In this document: piece by piece, positions 1 through 6,055 of the stretch
Layout: the number at the start of each line of letters is the position of its first letter
How positions within the stretch are numbered: position 1 is the stretch's first letter
Origin: a virus
DNA length: 27,303 nucleotides
Virus record (IMG/VR): IMGVR_UViG_3300037091_000337
Coordinates: 1 to 27,303 of that record
Reading direction: 5' to 3' (one strand)
The notes under the pieces: generated by a model
Told to the model about the DNA's origin: nothing
Database searches by the model: none
Seen by the model: the letters and a program-made list of their open reading frames with translations, nothing else
Translations under genes and position numbers: made by a program

Positions 1-189
1 CTCAGGTCGAGCCACCCGCCAATGCTCGTAGGCAGTACCAACCCAACCGCGCTGGTCAGGCCGCTCAGGTAGAGCCCGCCGCCGATGCTCGTAGGCAGTA
101 CCAACCCAACCGCGCTGGTCAGCCCGCTCAGGTAGAGCCCGCCGCCGATGCTCGTAGGCAGTACCAACCCAACCGCGCTGGTCAGCCCG
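1..189. repeat. Tandem 63-bp repeats (three units in view)
   Basis: Units lie at 1-63, 64-126 and 127-189. Units 2 and 3 are identical over all 63 bases; unit 1 differs at five positions (8, 14, 15, 21 and 60 of the unit). The array probably continues left of the window. It is in frame with the minus-strand gene starting at 479, so each unit adds 21 residues. The units are much richer in G+C than the N-terminal part of the same gene. There are no spacers, so this is not CRISPR. Confidence 0.95.
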
Positions 190-479
190 CTCAGATAGAT
201 ATTTTCAGAGGCAACAATTTTGTTTTGGTCAATGCACCAATGGGCAAAATCGGCAAAAGTAGAATATTTTGCTCGCAACCGCTCATTACAATCCAATTCC
301 GTGATATTTTCATTTTTCCCTACCCGACAGACAATCTCCCCCTGGGGCGTATAATGTCCCTCGCACCATAGATTTAAATTTAATTTGAGATACTGTTGTG
401 TCTTGCTGTGCGAGGTCAGGTCATACACCGCGATATCACCATTATCCGGGCGGTGGAAAAAACTGATATATTGACACAT
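1..479 (-). CDS. Leucine-rich-like repeat phage protein (partial, runs off left edge)
   Basis: The gene starts with ATG at 479-477, preceded by a strong GGAGG Shine-Dalgarno site, and stays open for 159 codons to the window edge, so its C-terminus is missing. The first ~93 residues are a non-repetitive, fairly AT-rich N-terminal domain of unknown function (begins MCQYISFFHRPDNGD, includes a W-C-x-D motif near residue 81). From there it turns into 21-residue repeats of the type YLSGLTSAVGLVLPTSIGGG, with regularly spaced Leu/Val/Ile, encoded by 63-bp DNA repeats. Repeats of this form resemble leucine-rich-repeat or beta-solenoid surfaces seen in phage and prophage proteins of unknown role; this family link is from memory. 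The gene has its own promoter and is separated from the replication operon by 141 bp, so it may be a moron-type accessory gene. Function unknown. Confidence 0.8.
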   Translation of the reverse strand, partial: MCQYISFFHRPDNGDIAVYDLTSHSKTQQYLKLNLNLWCEGHYTPQGEIVCRVGKNENITELDCNERLRAKYSTFADFAHWCIDQNKIVASENIYLSGLTSAVGLVLPTSIGGGLYLSGLTSAVGLVLPTSIGGGLYLSGLTSAVGLVLPTSIGGWLDL

Positions 480-532
480 GCGATCATACCTCCGTGGTTG
501 TTTGGCTGGGGGACATCCCCTGCCTACACCTA

Positions 533-561
533 AGTATACCACAATCCGTTTGTGATGTCAA
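533..561 (-). promoter_or_regulatory. Sigma70-type promoter with dyad in the spacer
   Basis: Read on the minus strand, a perfect TTGACA (561-556) is followed after exactly 17 bp by TATACT (538-533). Transcription would begin near 526, giving a ~45-nt leader before the GGAGG and ATG of the repeat-protein gene at 479. The spacer contains the dyad CACAA-N5-TTGTG (540-554), placed where a repressor could block polymerase. The promoter match is strong; operator function is inferred from position and symmetry only. Confidence 0.75.
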
Positions 562-620
562 CATAATATTGATTTATTTTTTGTGTTTTTCGGTGAATTG
601 ATATTACTCAAAAATCCATA

Positions 621-812
621 TCAATTGAGCGTGGTGCGCTTCTTTTCCTCTGCTGCCGCGATCCGCCGTTTGTCTCCCGCAATTTCTTCCCGCCAGTATG
701 CCAACTGTTCCTGGTTTTTGTGCCACTGTACCGACCCCTCCGGATAGCCCGCGCCCGCGGCCTGGCAGCGCGCCAGAAATGCTTCTTTGTCAAGCAATGT
801 CATGCGGCTCAT
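621..812 (-). CDS. Small hypothetical phage protein, 63 aa
   Basis: The ATG at 812 has an AGGAGA ribosome site about six bases upstream, and the start overlaps the end of the preceding gene (stop at 790) by 23 bases, as in translationally coupled phage operons. The product is charged and probably helical, with a QWHKNQEQLAYWREEI segment (residues ~29-44) and a basic C-terminus ending RTTLN. No domain is recognised. It is the last gene of the leftward replication operon before a 141-bp gap. Function unknown; the coupling and ribosome site support it being translated. Confidence 0.6.
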   Translation of the reverse strand: MSRMTLLDKEAFLARCQAAGAGYPEGSVQWHKNQEQLAYWREEIAGDKRRIAAAEEKKRTTLN

Positions 813-951
813 GTTTTTCTCCTGGGTTAAGACTTTTTTCTGTCAGTCTGGCCATCTTGCGCTCAATTTTTTCGCGCGTGATTATGAGCCGTTCGAGCGC
901 GAGTTGGGCGCGGCGCAGGGCGTGGTTATATTTTTCTAATTGTGTCCGCAT
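790..951 (-). CDS. Small coiled-coil-like hypothetical protein, 53 aa
   Basis: An ATG at 951 is preceded by GGGAGG at a good distance, embedded in the last codons of the nuclease gene (stop at 926), so the two genes overlap by 26 bases in different frames. The protein begins MRTQLEKYNHALRRAQLALE and is a continuous Lys/Arg/Glu-rich amphipathic helix to about residue 40, suggesting a short coiled coil. The reading frame is open further upstream to 1143, but that stretch lies inside the nuclease gene and lacks a ribosome site, so the short form is preferred. Function unknown. Confidence 0.55.
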   Translation of the reverse strand: MRTQLEKYNHALRRAQLALERLIITREKIERKMARLTEKSLNPGEKHEPHDIA

Positions 952-1192
952 TTTGAACCTCCCGGATAATGGTATAATCCCCGCCGCAGGCCAGAATTTG
1001 CCCACGCCGGTATTTTTGCATTTCGGACATTGTGCCGGATTTAGATTTGATCTCATAGGCATGCAGCCGGCCATTAGCCAGGGCCAAAATATCCGGATGC
1101 CCGGATGTCGAGGCGGATATGATTTTAACATAGTACGCCCCACTGGCTTTAAGCTTTTTAATGAACGCTGCCTGGATTTTTGATTCTAACAT
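926..1192 (-). CDS. VRR-NUC family nuclease, 88 aa
   Basis: A stand-alone VRR-NUC domain of the PD-(D/E)XK nuclease superfamily, common in phages and often next to helicases. The motifs are in order: an N-terminal helix with Glu3 (MLESKIQAAFIKKL), the central HPDILAL with Asp34, then AYEIKSK with Glu47 and Lys49, and a conserved C-terminal helix plus an ACGGDY turn near residue 70. Length is normal for the single-domain phage form. Its ATG overlaps the stop of the SNF2-type helicase gene by 7 bases, which suggests a helicase/nuclease pair in replication or recombination; related proteins have structure-specific (Holliday-junction-like) activity. The exact substrate is not shown by the sequence. 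Confidence 0.88.
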   Translation of the reverse strand: MLESKIQAAFIKKLKASGAYYVKIISASTSGHPDILALANGRLHAYEIKSKSGTMSEMQKYRRGQILACGGDYTIIREVQNADTIRKI

Positions 1193-2430
1193 ATTGCTCC
1201 CTGCTTCCGGAAAAAACTATAAGTGAAATTTAATTTGTTTGAAACGCATGAATAAATCGTCTTTTCTATTCCACCTTTAACAAATATCCAATGTATATCC
1301 GCTGTTGTTTCTCTGGTCAAATCCTGTATCCGTGCGATTGTCTGTAGATAGGATACTGCGGCATAGTCGATTGAATAGAACACCAGCGCATCAGCTTTAC
1401 AAAGGGCAATCCCTTCGCGGCCCGATTGAATTTGAGAGATGAATACGGAACATTTTCCCTCCTGAAATTCTTCCGGGATTTCCGTTGATGTCGGAAATAT
1501 CATTTTTAATATTTCTTTTTCCGCGATATATTTATAGTAAACGGCAATCCTTCCTGCAAAAGTATCCCGAATATATTCGGCTTTTGCCAGCGATAAAATG
1601 CGCGTTTCCGTATCGCAAATAAGGCTGCATCCAGATAATTGATGCAGGCAATTCATTAAGGCGGCCGGAGTATCGGCAATGCGCGTAATTTCATGCGATC
1701 CATTCATAGCCGGTAATCTTAAAACTCTTTCCCGAAACATTTTTTTTATGAGTATCGGAATTAAAGGAATATCAACCTCGTGAAAATGTTCGGCAACTTT
1801 ACATTTAAATCCTGCCTCGGCCTGGCTGAACGACAGCATAAACGGCGCAATGTCCGCTTTAATTTTTTCCGATTTTGCGTCCGAATAATCATTGATTGTA
1901 TACAAGCCCCGGCGCACCTGCCGGACTAGAACATAATCACGTGCCCAGTGATAAAAATTCTTGTAATGCGACCACGGGCTATGGCTGGATATGGCCAGCT
2001 GATGATACATGCCGCTGTAACCTTCCGGCGAGGGCGTGCCGGACAGAAATATGACCGGCGTATCCTTAACGTGGGCCATCAGATATTTTGTGCGCAGCGA
2101 CGCTAAGGGATACGCTTTGAGTTGATGTGCTTCGTCGATAATAATCAGATCCCAAGAACCGTGGAATTTTCCCAGCTGCTCCATGTTGGTTACAAAAATA
2201 GTATAATTTTTGTAATGCTCTGCCGCTTTGTAATCAGCCTCGATTGACGCGCGGGCAATTTTTTTTGTCAGCACCAGTACCTTTTGCGCTCCATACTGCC
2301 GCGCAATCTCCAACGCGATATGCGTTTTGCCGATCCTTGGTTCCGCCGCGATATACACCAGCCCGGCCCGGCGCAGGATCGCCAGGCCCTGAGCGGCAAG
2401 AGAGAGCTGATAGGGGCGAAGGGTTAGCAT
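1186..2430 (-). CDS. SNF2-type superfamily 2 DNA helicase/translocase, 414 aa
   Basis: A compact SF2 ATPase of the phage SNF2-like type. It starts at the Q-motif-like RPYQL (residues 5-9). Walker A is AEPRIGKT (29-36), followed by motif Ia VLVLTKK (~51-57), the Walker B/DEAH box IIIDEAHQL (97-105) and motif III SGTP (130-133). In the C-terminal lobe are the motif V region SGREGIAL and the motif VI region YLQTIARIQDLTR. At 414 residues it has little beyond the two RecA lobes. It lies 9 bp after the primase-polymerase gene and overlaps the VRR-NUC gene, so the three probably form one replication operon. The probable role is ATP-dependent translocation on DNA, perhaps fork remodelling; polarity cannot be read from sequence. 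Confidence 0.88.
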   Translation of the reverse strand: MLTLRPYQLSLAAQGLAILRRAGLVYIAAEPRIGKTHIALEIARQYGAQKVLVLTKKIARASIEADYKAAEHYKNYTIFVTNMEQLGKFHGSWDLIIIDEAHQLKAYPLASLRTKYLMAHVKDTPVIFLSGTPSPEGYSGMYHQLAISSHSPWSHYKNFYHWARDYVLVRQVRRGLYTINDYSDAKSEKIKADIAPFMLSFSQAEAGFKCKVAEHFHEVDIPLIPILIKKMFRERVLRLPAMNGSHEITRIADTPAALMNCLHQLSGCSLICDTETRILSLAKAEYIRDTFAGRIAVYYKYIAEKEILKMIFPTSTEIPEEFQEGKCSVFISQIQSGREGIALCKADALVFYSIDYAAVSYLQTIARIQDLTRETTADIHWIFVKGGIEKTIYSCVSNKLNFTYSFFRKQGAIC

Positions 2431-2439
2431 TAATCAACC

Positions 2440-4782
2440 TCAAATTTCTATTCGTTTTTCGGGTGTATATTTAAAACAACTTTCCTGCTTGTCGCCTATT
2501 TTTCTTTGCTTGGCTTCGTAAGTTCCTTTCCCGACATGCTTGAAATAAATAGCCAACCAGCGCCCAAACCATGAAAGGTTTAATTTTTTATTTTCTGTCC
2601 CACACATATCAGTCCCCATTAAATTAATGTATTCGTTATAATAATCCTTTTTTAGTTCCCATCCCTCTTCAGATACCGGTGGCAAATAATTATCAAATTT
2701 ACTATTGCAAAAATTGACAAACTCTTCTGATGTTTTTTGATATATTTTTCTCTCATTTAATCCACGGTCTTCCGTTACCAGTATTCCATATTTCAAATAA
2801 TCTTGCAGGCAATATATCATAAAACTATCAAATTTTTCCCATTCCACCTTGTCCCATTGCCCAAAAAACAAATGACCAAATTTTTTTTCCGGTGTGTTTT
2901 CTTTATCATAGATTGAGTTTAAAGCGAATGCTCGTATTCGAGCTTCAAAAGACCCTCCCGCTCCGTTTATTACATAATTTGACGTAATGGCAATTTTAGG
3001 AGAACAATCAAAAGGGATTATAAATTTCGCTTTTCCCTTCGGTTCTACCTCAAAGCCGCCCGTAATCTGTGAAAATATATTTTCAAAATCAAATGTTTTT
3101 TTAACATCATCCAAGACAAAGAGGGCCGTTTCTTCGGTTACGCGCTGATAAACAAACTTATCTTCATGTCTAAAATCTTTTCCACCACAGAAAACGGCAT
3201 TCCGTATTTTTCCAACGGATTCAAGCAAAAGGCTTTTGCCGGAACGCCCTTCCGGATCATCGGAATGCTTTGAGTCGAGCAACACAATGGCAAAACAATG
3301 CGCTGGATTTTTATAACAGTGCAATAGATAACCAAGCAATGTCCGTAAATTTAAGAATATCGCGTCGTTCTTGTTTATGATGTCACGGCAAAAAGTTAAA
3401 AACTCCCCGTCTTGGCAATCATCCGCAGGACAATTTCTTTCAAGTTTTTGTTTTTTCCATATATAACCGTCAAGTTCGGAGTATGGACGAAAAATAACGG
3501 TATCTTTCGTTATTTTCGCAAATTTGTCGGCATAAAAAATATAAGAGCAGTCTTTTGTGTCGCGCATAAAATTTATAGCAGCCGGAACCATGCACTGTAA
3601 TTTGTCCATCCCTAAAAAATAGTTTGGATTGGATAAAAACAATATGGCAAGATTTTTTCTTGTAAATGGTTCAGCGCCAGGCAAAACATCCGGCAACAAT
3701 TCAATGTGTTTTAAAACAAAATCCAGTATCTGGCCTTTTGATACAATTTCAATCAACCTGCTCTCTATTTTTATATAGATGCTTTCCAAATTTTCGAACG
3801 AATAATATTTTCTAAATCCTTTCTGGTTTAAAAATCCGTGAAGGTTTGCAAAATCAACACAGAGCTTTGCTTTATTCCCCTCCCCTTTAATATACCAGAA
3901 ATTTATATCGGTTTCCGCTATTGAATTCTGGTGCGTTTTTTTACAGTGTGCGATAGCCTGATTAATTGTCATCCATCCATACGTTTTATCTCCTCGGGTT
4001 GAATCCCATTTATCACGCATTAATTTCGAGCGCCGAAAAATTCTATCCATAACCGAAGAATCCCGGTCTGTCCAGTACGCTAAATGTTTGCAGAGCGCAA
4101 AATCAGCCTCTGAATGGGTTTTATTTCCCCTTAAGACCGTCATATCCCCATCAAAAAGCTTTTTTGCCTCTTCCCCGTAACGGCCGTCAAACATTTTTAT
4201 AATCACCGCGTCGTCATCATCTTGGCATGTTCCCTGCGGCTTGTCATTGAGCGCGGTTTCTTCTTGTTCCGGGCCTGTAGCTTTCACTAAGGCATAAATT
4301 TTATTTATTTCTTCCTGCGTTACTTCCCGAAAATTGTTTCTGTCTTTGTAAATGTTTTCGGTTATTGTGAAATATCTGGCGTGATCGTAAATTTCGGCAT
4401 GGTCTGTTTTTTTACTTGTATTTCCAAGTTTCCCACCAAGAAAACAATGTATGCCGTCACCGCTGGGGGAAATTTCTGTATATGTATTCGCCAGCTCCAC
4501 AATTTCTTCCGCCCAAGATTCGGTTGTTCCGTCAACAATACAGTGATCAAGATCAATTAAAATAAAACCAATAGGGGTTGCGCCGGCCATAAAACCGATA
4601 CCGTCGTACTCTATACTTTTGGCGTCTTCAATCGCAAGATATTCACTCCATGTTGTTGAATCGGTTGACGATGCGCGATATCCGTTTATAGAATATGGAA
4701 CTTTGGTTGGTTTGCCTTTTGAGTTAATCTCTAATTTCCAGAAAATCCAATGCGGAACACCCAACATTTTGGTTGGCAACAT
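2440..4782 (-). CDS. NrS-1-like primase-polymerase with SF3-type helicase domain
   Basis: A large phage replication protein combining a primase-polymerase head with a C-terminal ATPase, like the phage NrS-1 polymerase. Numbered from the ATG at 4782 (780 aa), the prim-pol domain opens with GVPHWIFWKLE, has the metal-binding D77-L-D79 (FILIDLDH), the SPSGDGIHCF motif with His112 near 105-114, and the HARYFTITE nucleotide-binding strand near 134. A helix-bundle region follows (~195-280, with KWDSTRGDKTYGW). The helicase part carries Walker A EGRSGKSLL (~511-519) and Walker B ALFVLDDV (~553-560), then an arginine-finger region near FEARIRAF. A GTG at 4842 would add 20 residues but lacks a ribosome site and lies inside the hairpin element, so ATG 4782 (GGGAT upstream) is preferred. 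It likely primes, and possibly extends, phage DNA and unwinds it. Confidence 0.85.
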   Translation of the reverse strand: MLPTKMLGVPHWIFWKLEINSKGKPTKVPYSINGYRASSTDSTTWSEYLAIEDAKSIEYDGIGFMAGATPIGFILIDLDHCIVDGTTESWAEEIVELANTYTEISPSGDGIHCFLGGKLGNTSKKTDHAEIYDHARYFTITENIYKDRNNFREVTQEEINKIYALVKATGPEQEETALNDKPQGTCQDDDDAVIIKMFDGRYGEEAKKLFDGDMTVLRGNKTHSEADFALCKHLAYWTDRDSSVMDRIFRRSKLMRDKWDSTRGDKTYGWMTINQAIAHCKKTHQNSIAETDINFWYIKGEGNKAKLCVDFANLHGFLNQKGFRKYYSFENLESIYIKIESRLIEIVSKGQILDFVLKHIELLPDVLPGAEPFTRKNLAILFLSNPNYFLGMDKLQCMVPAAINFMRDTKDCSYIFYADKFAKITKDTVIFRPYSELDGYIWKKQKLERNCPADDCQDGEFLTFCRDIINKNDAIFLNLRTLLGYLLHCYKNPAHCFAIVLLDSKHSDDPEGRSGKSLLLESVGKIRNAVFCGGKDFRHEDKFVYQRVTEETALFVLDDVKKTFDFENIFSQITGGFEVEPKGKAKFIIPFDCSPKIAITSNYVINGAGGSFEARIRAFALNSIYDKENTPEKKFGHLFFGQWDKVEWEKFDSFMIYCLQDYLKYGILVTEDRGLNERKIYQKTSEEFVNFCNSKFDNYLPPVSEEGWELKKDYYNEYINLMGTDMCGTENKKLNLSWFGRWLAIYFKHVGKGTYEAKQRKIGDKQESCFKYTPEKRIEI

Positions 4783-4801
4783 TGCAGATCCCGTATTAAA
4801 A

Positions 4802-4870
4802 TCGGGTAGGTGCGCGGTGAACGACGAAGAGCAGACGCGCACCTAGCTGGGGTTGCCAGCGGCTACCCGA
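4802..4870 (-). ncRNA. Three-way-junction structured leader RNA upstream of the primase
   Basis: Three nested perfect stems fold into a three-way junction: P1 pairs 4802-4809 with 4863-4870 (8 bp), P2 pairs 4810-4816 with 4836-4842 (7 bp, extendable to 10 by taking bases from P1), and P3 pairs 4846-4850 with 4856-4860 (5 bp, 5-base loop). As a minus-strand transcript it would be the 5' leader of the primase gene, ending ~20 bases before the preferred ATG. Seven bases of P3 (4852-4858) are exactly complementary to 4774-4780, at the primase start codon. Phage P4 CI RNA and the P1/P7 C4 RNA are structured RNAs that act by base pairing; P4 CI lies in the leader of the primase-helicase operon. Relationship to them is an inference; the folding itself is seen directly. 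Confidence 0.55.
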
Positions 4871-4943
4871 ATTATAAAACTAGTTTTTTGGATTTAGCGT
4901 CATTCACAGTAATCAATATAATAATTTTTTGTGTAGTACGCAA
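4871..4943 (-). promoter_or_regulatory. Candidate promoter region for the leftward replication operon
   Basis: Two minus-strand candidates exist. A perfect TATAAT lies at 4876-4871 but has no acceptable -35 box; it would start transcription at or just inside the P1 stem of the leader element. A second pair, TTGCGT (4943-4938) and TATATT (4920-4915) with a 17-bp spacer, has a poor -35 box but would give a leader of ~125 nt containing the whole structure. Neither is a strong match, and a phage-specific activator could be needed. Confidence 0.35.
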
Positions 4944-5035
4944 GTTTTTTTTAACTTTTCTTTTTCCGGAGATTTTTGCTTAATTTTGCCTAATAGAAAT
5001 CCATCAATAAGAGATTATAGGGTACCGCCGACGCA

Positions 5036-5144
5036 TTAAGCATCTCAAAAAATTAAGCATCTAAAAGCAAGACCTTTTTTTTGCCTAAATTTTTAAATTA
5101 CTAAAAATCAATGTTTTATAATTACAAATTAAGCATTTAAGCAT
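5036..5144 (+). repeat. Iteron-like TTAAGCAT repeats (four copies)
   Basis: TTAAGCAT occurs at 5036-5043, 5053-5060, 5129-5136 and 5137-5144, all in the same orientation. The first two sit in a longer shared context, ATTAAGCATCT followed by A-rich sequence, 17 bp apart; the last two are back to back. A near match on the other strand (TGCTTAA) occurs near 4977-4983. The arrangement suggests binding sites for a replication or control protein. Confidence 0.5.
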
Positions 5145-5156
5145 TATTATTATAAA

Positions 5157-5175
5157 ATAGATAGATAGATAGATA
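5157..5175 (+). repeat. ATAG tetranucleotide tract
   Basis: Four perfect ATAG units plus a partial fifth form a 19-base simple repeat in the divergent spacer. Such tracts can change length by slippage. It is outside any credible gene, so any effect would be on spacing of regulatory elements or on DNA unwinding. Confidence 0.8.
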
Positions 5176-5393
5176 AATATAATCCATCAATATAATATGA
5201 ATGTATTGATAATAATTGGGGGGGTACCCGGTGGGAAAGCCGATTTGCCTAATTATGCCAAATGTGCTTTTTTTAGGCTTTTTATGTTAATTTTTGGTGA
5301 GTTTTTGCCTTTAGATCGCTCGTTTACCTTAATTCACTGTCTGTGTAATTGCTTCAGCCGCTCGAACCTTTCTTGCGTCAGTTTCCCCATCCT

Positions 5394-5424
5394 CCATAGC
5401 TATGGACGTTTCGCGTGCAACGTC
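5394..5424. promoter_or_regulatory. Two adjacent dyads, possible operators
   Basis: A perfect 12-bp palindrome CCATAGCTATGG (5394-5405) abuts a second dyad, GACGTT-N8-AACGTC (5405-5424). They lie ~50 bp upstream of the -35 box of the rightward promoter candidate. Such paired symmetric sites commonly bind dimeric regulators; the regulator is not in the window and function is inferred. Confidence 0.35.
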
Positions 5425-5671
5425 TTTCTTTCACTTTAACCGGTCAACGCCGCAAGTAATTAACTTTTCCCTTGACTTTTTACAATCCGTGTATATATTA
5501 TTAAGCGTGGCTAATCCATCCAATGCTCTGCGCGAGCGGAAAGCAACCGCGGTCAATCCGCGACTGGTCTTCTGCGCTGTCTGCAAACGTACATACGATC
5601 AATCAGACTTAAAATACGACAAGAAAAAAAAATGTCTTACATGTGACTGTTGCTTGGGAGTTTTTAAATAA
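5402..5671 (+). CDS. Putative small zinc-ribbon protein (start uncertain)
   Basis: The C-terminal half carries a four-cysteine metal-binding pattern, FCAVC then 16 residues then CLTCDCC, in a Lys-rich context, as in small phage zinc-ribbon proteins. The only ATG in frame (5402) has no ribosome site and lies in the palindrome cluster. A GTG at 5507, almost exactly where the promoter at 5472-5499 would start transcription, would give a ~54-residue protein but also has no ribosome site. The stop (5669-5671) directly abuts the ATG of the terminase small subunit, which argues for translational coupling and for the 3' part being real. The 5' extent is doubtful and the function unknown. Confidence 0.4.
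   Translation: MDVSRATSFFHFNRSTPQVINFSLDFLQSVYILLSVANPSNALRERKATAVNPRLVFCAVCKRTYDQSDLKYDKKKKCLTCDCCLGVFK
5472..5499 (+). promoter_or_regulatory. Candidate rightward promoter for the late operon
   Basis: TTGACT (5472-5477) and TATATT (5494-5499) are separated by 16 bp, a good sigma70 match with five of six bases in each box. Transcription would begin near 5506. It is the best-scoring rightward promoter seen by eye upstream of the terminase small subunit at 5672, and from there to the right edge gene gaps are short, so it could drive the late genes, perhaps with antitermination. Confidence 0.5.
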
Positions 5672-6055
5672 ATGTCTCGGCGAAAAGGGCAAGACAAATA
5701 TAAGCCGGAATATGATGCGCAGCTTATTAATTTTTTTGAAACCAAACGCAAAGAACACATGCCGGCCTGGTTTGATGATTTTGCCGATGTGATCGGCGTG
5801 GTTGACGATACATTACAACACTGGACAAAATCTCACCCATCTTTTTTATGTGCCTATACACGCTGTAAGAAACTGCAAGAGCAGATCATGGCCGACAATG
5901 CCATGACTGGAAAGTTTGAGGGCGGATTTACAAAATTTGCAATGAAAAATGTTGTTGGCTGGCGTGATGAGAAAGATTTAAACCTCGGCGGTCAAGCAAA
6001 TAATCCTTTAGACATAGAAATAACGTTTGTAAACAAAACCAAGGAGAACGATTAA
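5672..6055 (+). CDS. Terminase small subunit (P22 gp3-like role), 127 aa
   Basis: The protein has the layout of a phage small terminase: an N-terminal DNA-binding helical part (ADVIGVVDDTLQHWTKSHP, ~residues 38-56) that reads like a helix-turn-helix, then the family signature ADNAMTGKFEGGFTKFAMKN followed by GWRDEKD (~75-101). Many small terminases carry a closely similar stretch of the form LTGKYNPTFAIFLLKN then GWRDK. It would recognise phage DNA and load the large subunit for headful packaging. The start has GGGAG 11 bases upstream; its stop overlaps the next ATG (TAATG). Unlike P22, the large subunit is not next but ~7 kb downstream. Confidence 0.8.
   Translation: MSRRKGQDKYKPEYDAQLINFFETKRKEHMPAWFDDFADVIGVVDDTLQHWTKSHPSFLCAYTRCKKLQEQIMADNAMTGKFEGGFTKFAMKNVVGWRDEKDLNLGGQANNPLDIEITFVNKTKEND

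Larger units (their letters stand above)
4946..5260. other. AT-rich intergenic region, candidate replication origin
   Basis: About 800 bp separate the divergent arms and this part has no convincing gene. It is strongly AT-rich and dense in short repeats: four TTAAGCAT, three TTGCCTAA (4986-4993, 5081-5088, 5245-5252), an 11-base word ATCCATCAATA twice (4999-5009 and 5182-5192), an ATAG tract, several TATAAT words without -35 partners, and GGGTACC at 5020-5026 with the palindrome GGGTACCC at 5222-5229. Clustered repeats in an AT-rich divergent spacer beside a primase-helicase gene are typical of phage origins. Origin function is inferred. Confidence 0.45.

Noticed and set aside
1-189. CRISPR-like array at the left edge
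   Set aside because: The 63-bp units are directly contiguous with no unique spacers and are in frame with a protein-coding gene.
698-1183. 161-codon plus-strand open frame
   Set aside because: It lies antisense to the VRR-NUC gene and two small overlapping genes, lacks a ribosome site and encodes no recognisable domain.
4783-4842. GTG start at 4842 extending the primase by 20 residues
   Set aside because: A stop codon lies directly upstream, there is no ribosome site, the extension lies inside the hairpin element, and the family begins near the GVPHWIFWK segment.
4802-4870. tRNA or tRNA-like gene
   Set aside because: Size is near that of a tRNA, but there is no T-loop consensus, no four-arm cloverleaf and no 7-bp acceptor stem with CCA context.
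5334-5390. 18-codon minus-strand frame starting MGKLTQERFERL
   Set aside because: Looks peptide-like, but GGAGG directly touches the ATG with no spacing and the frame stops after 18 codons; too weak to call.
5197-5439. 80-codon plus-strand open frame in the divergent spacer
   Set aside because: No ribosome site, low-complexity hydrophobic and Cys-rich translation, and it spans repeats and palindromes typical of control DNA.
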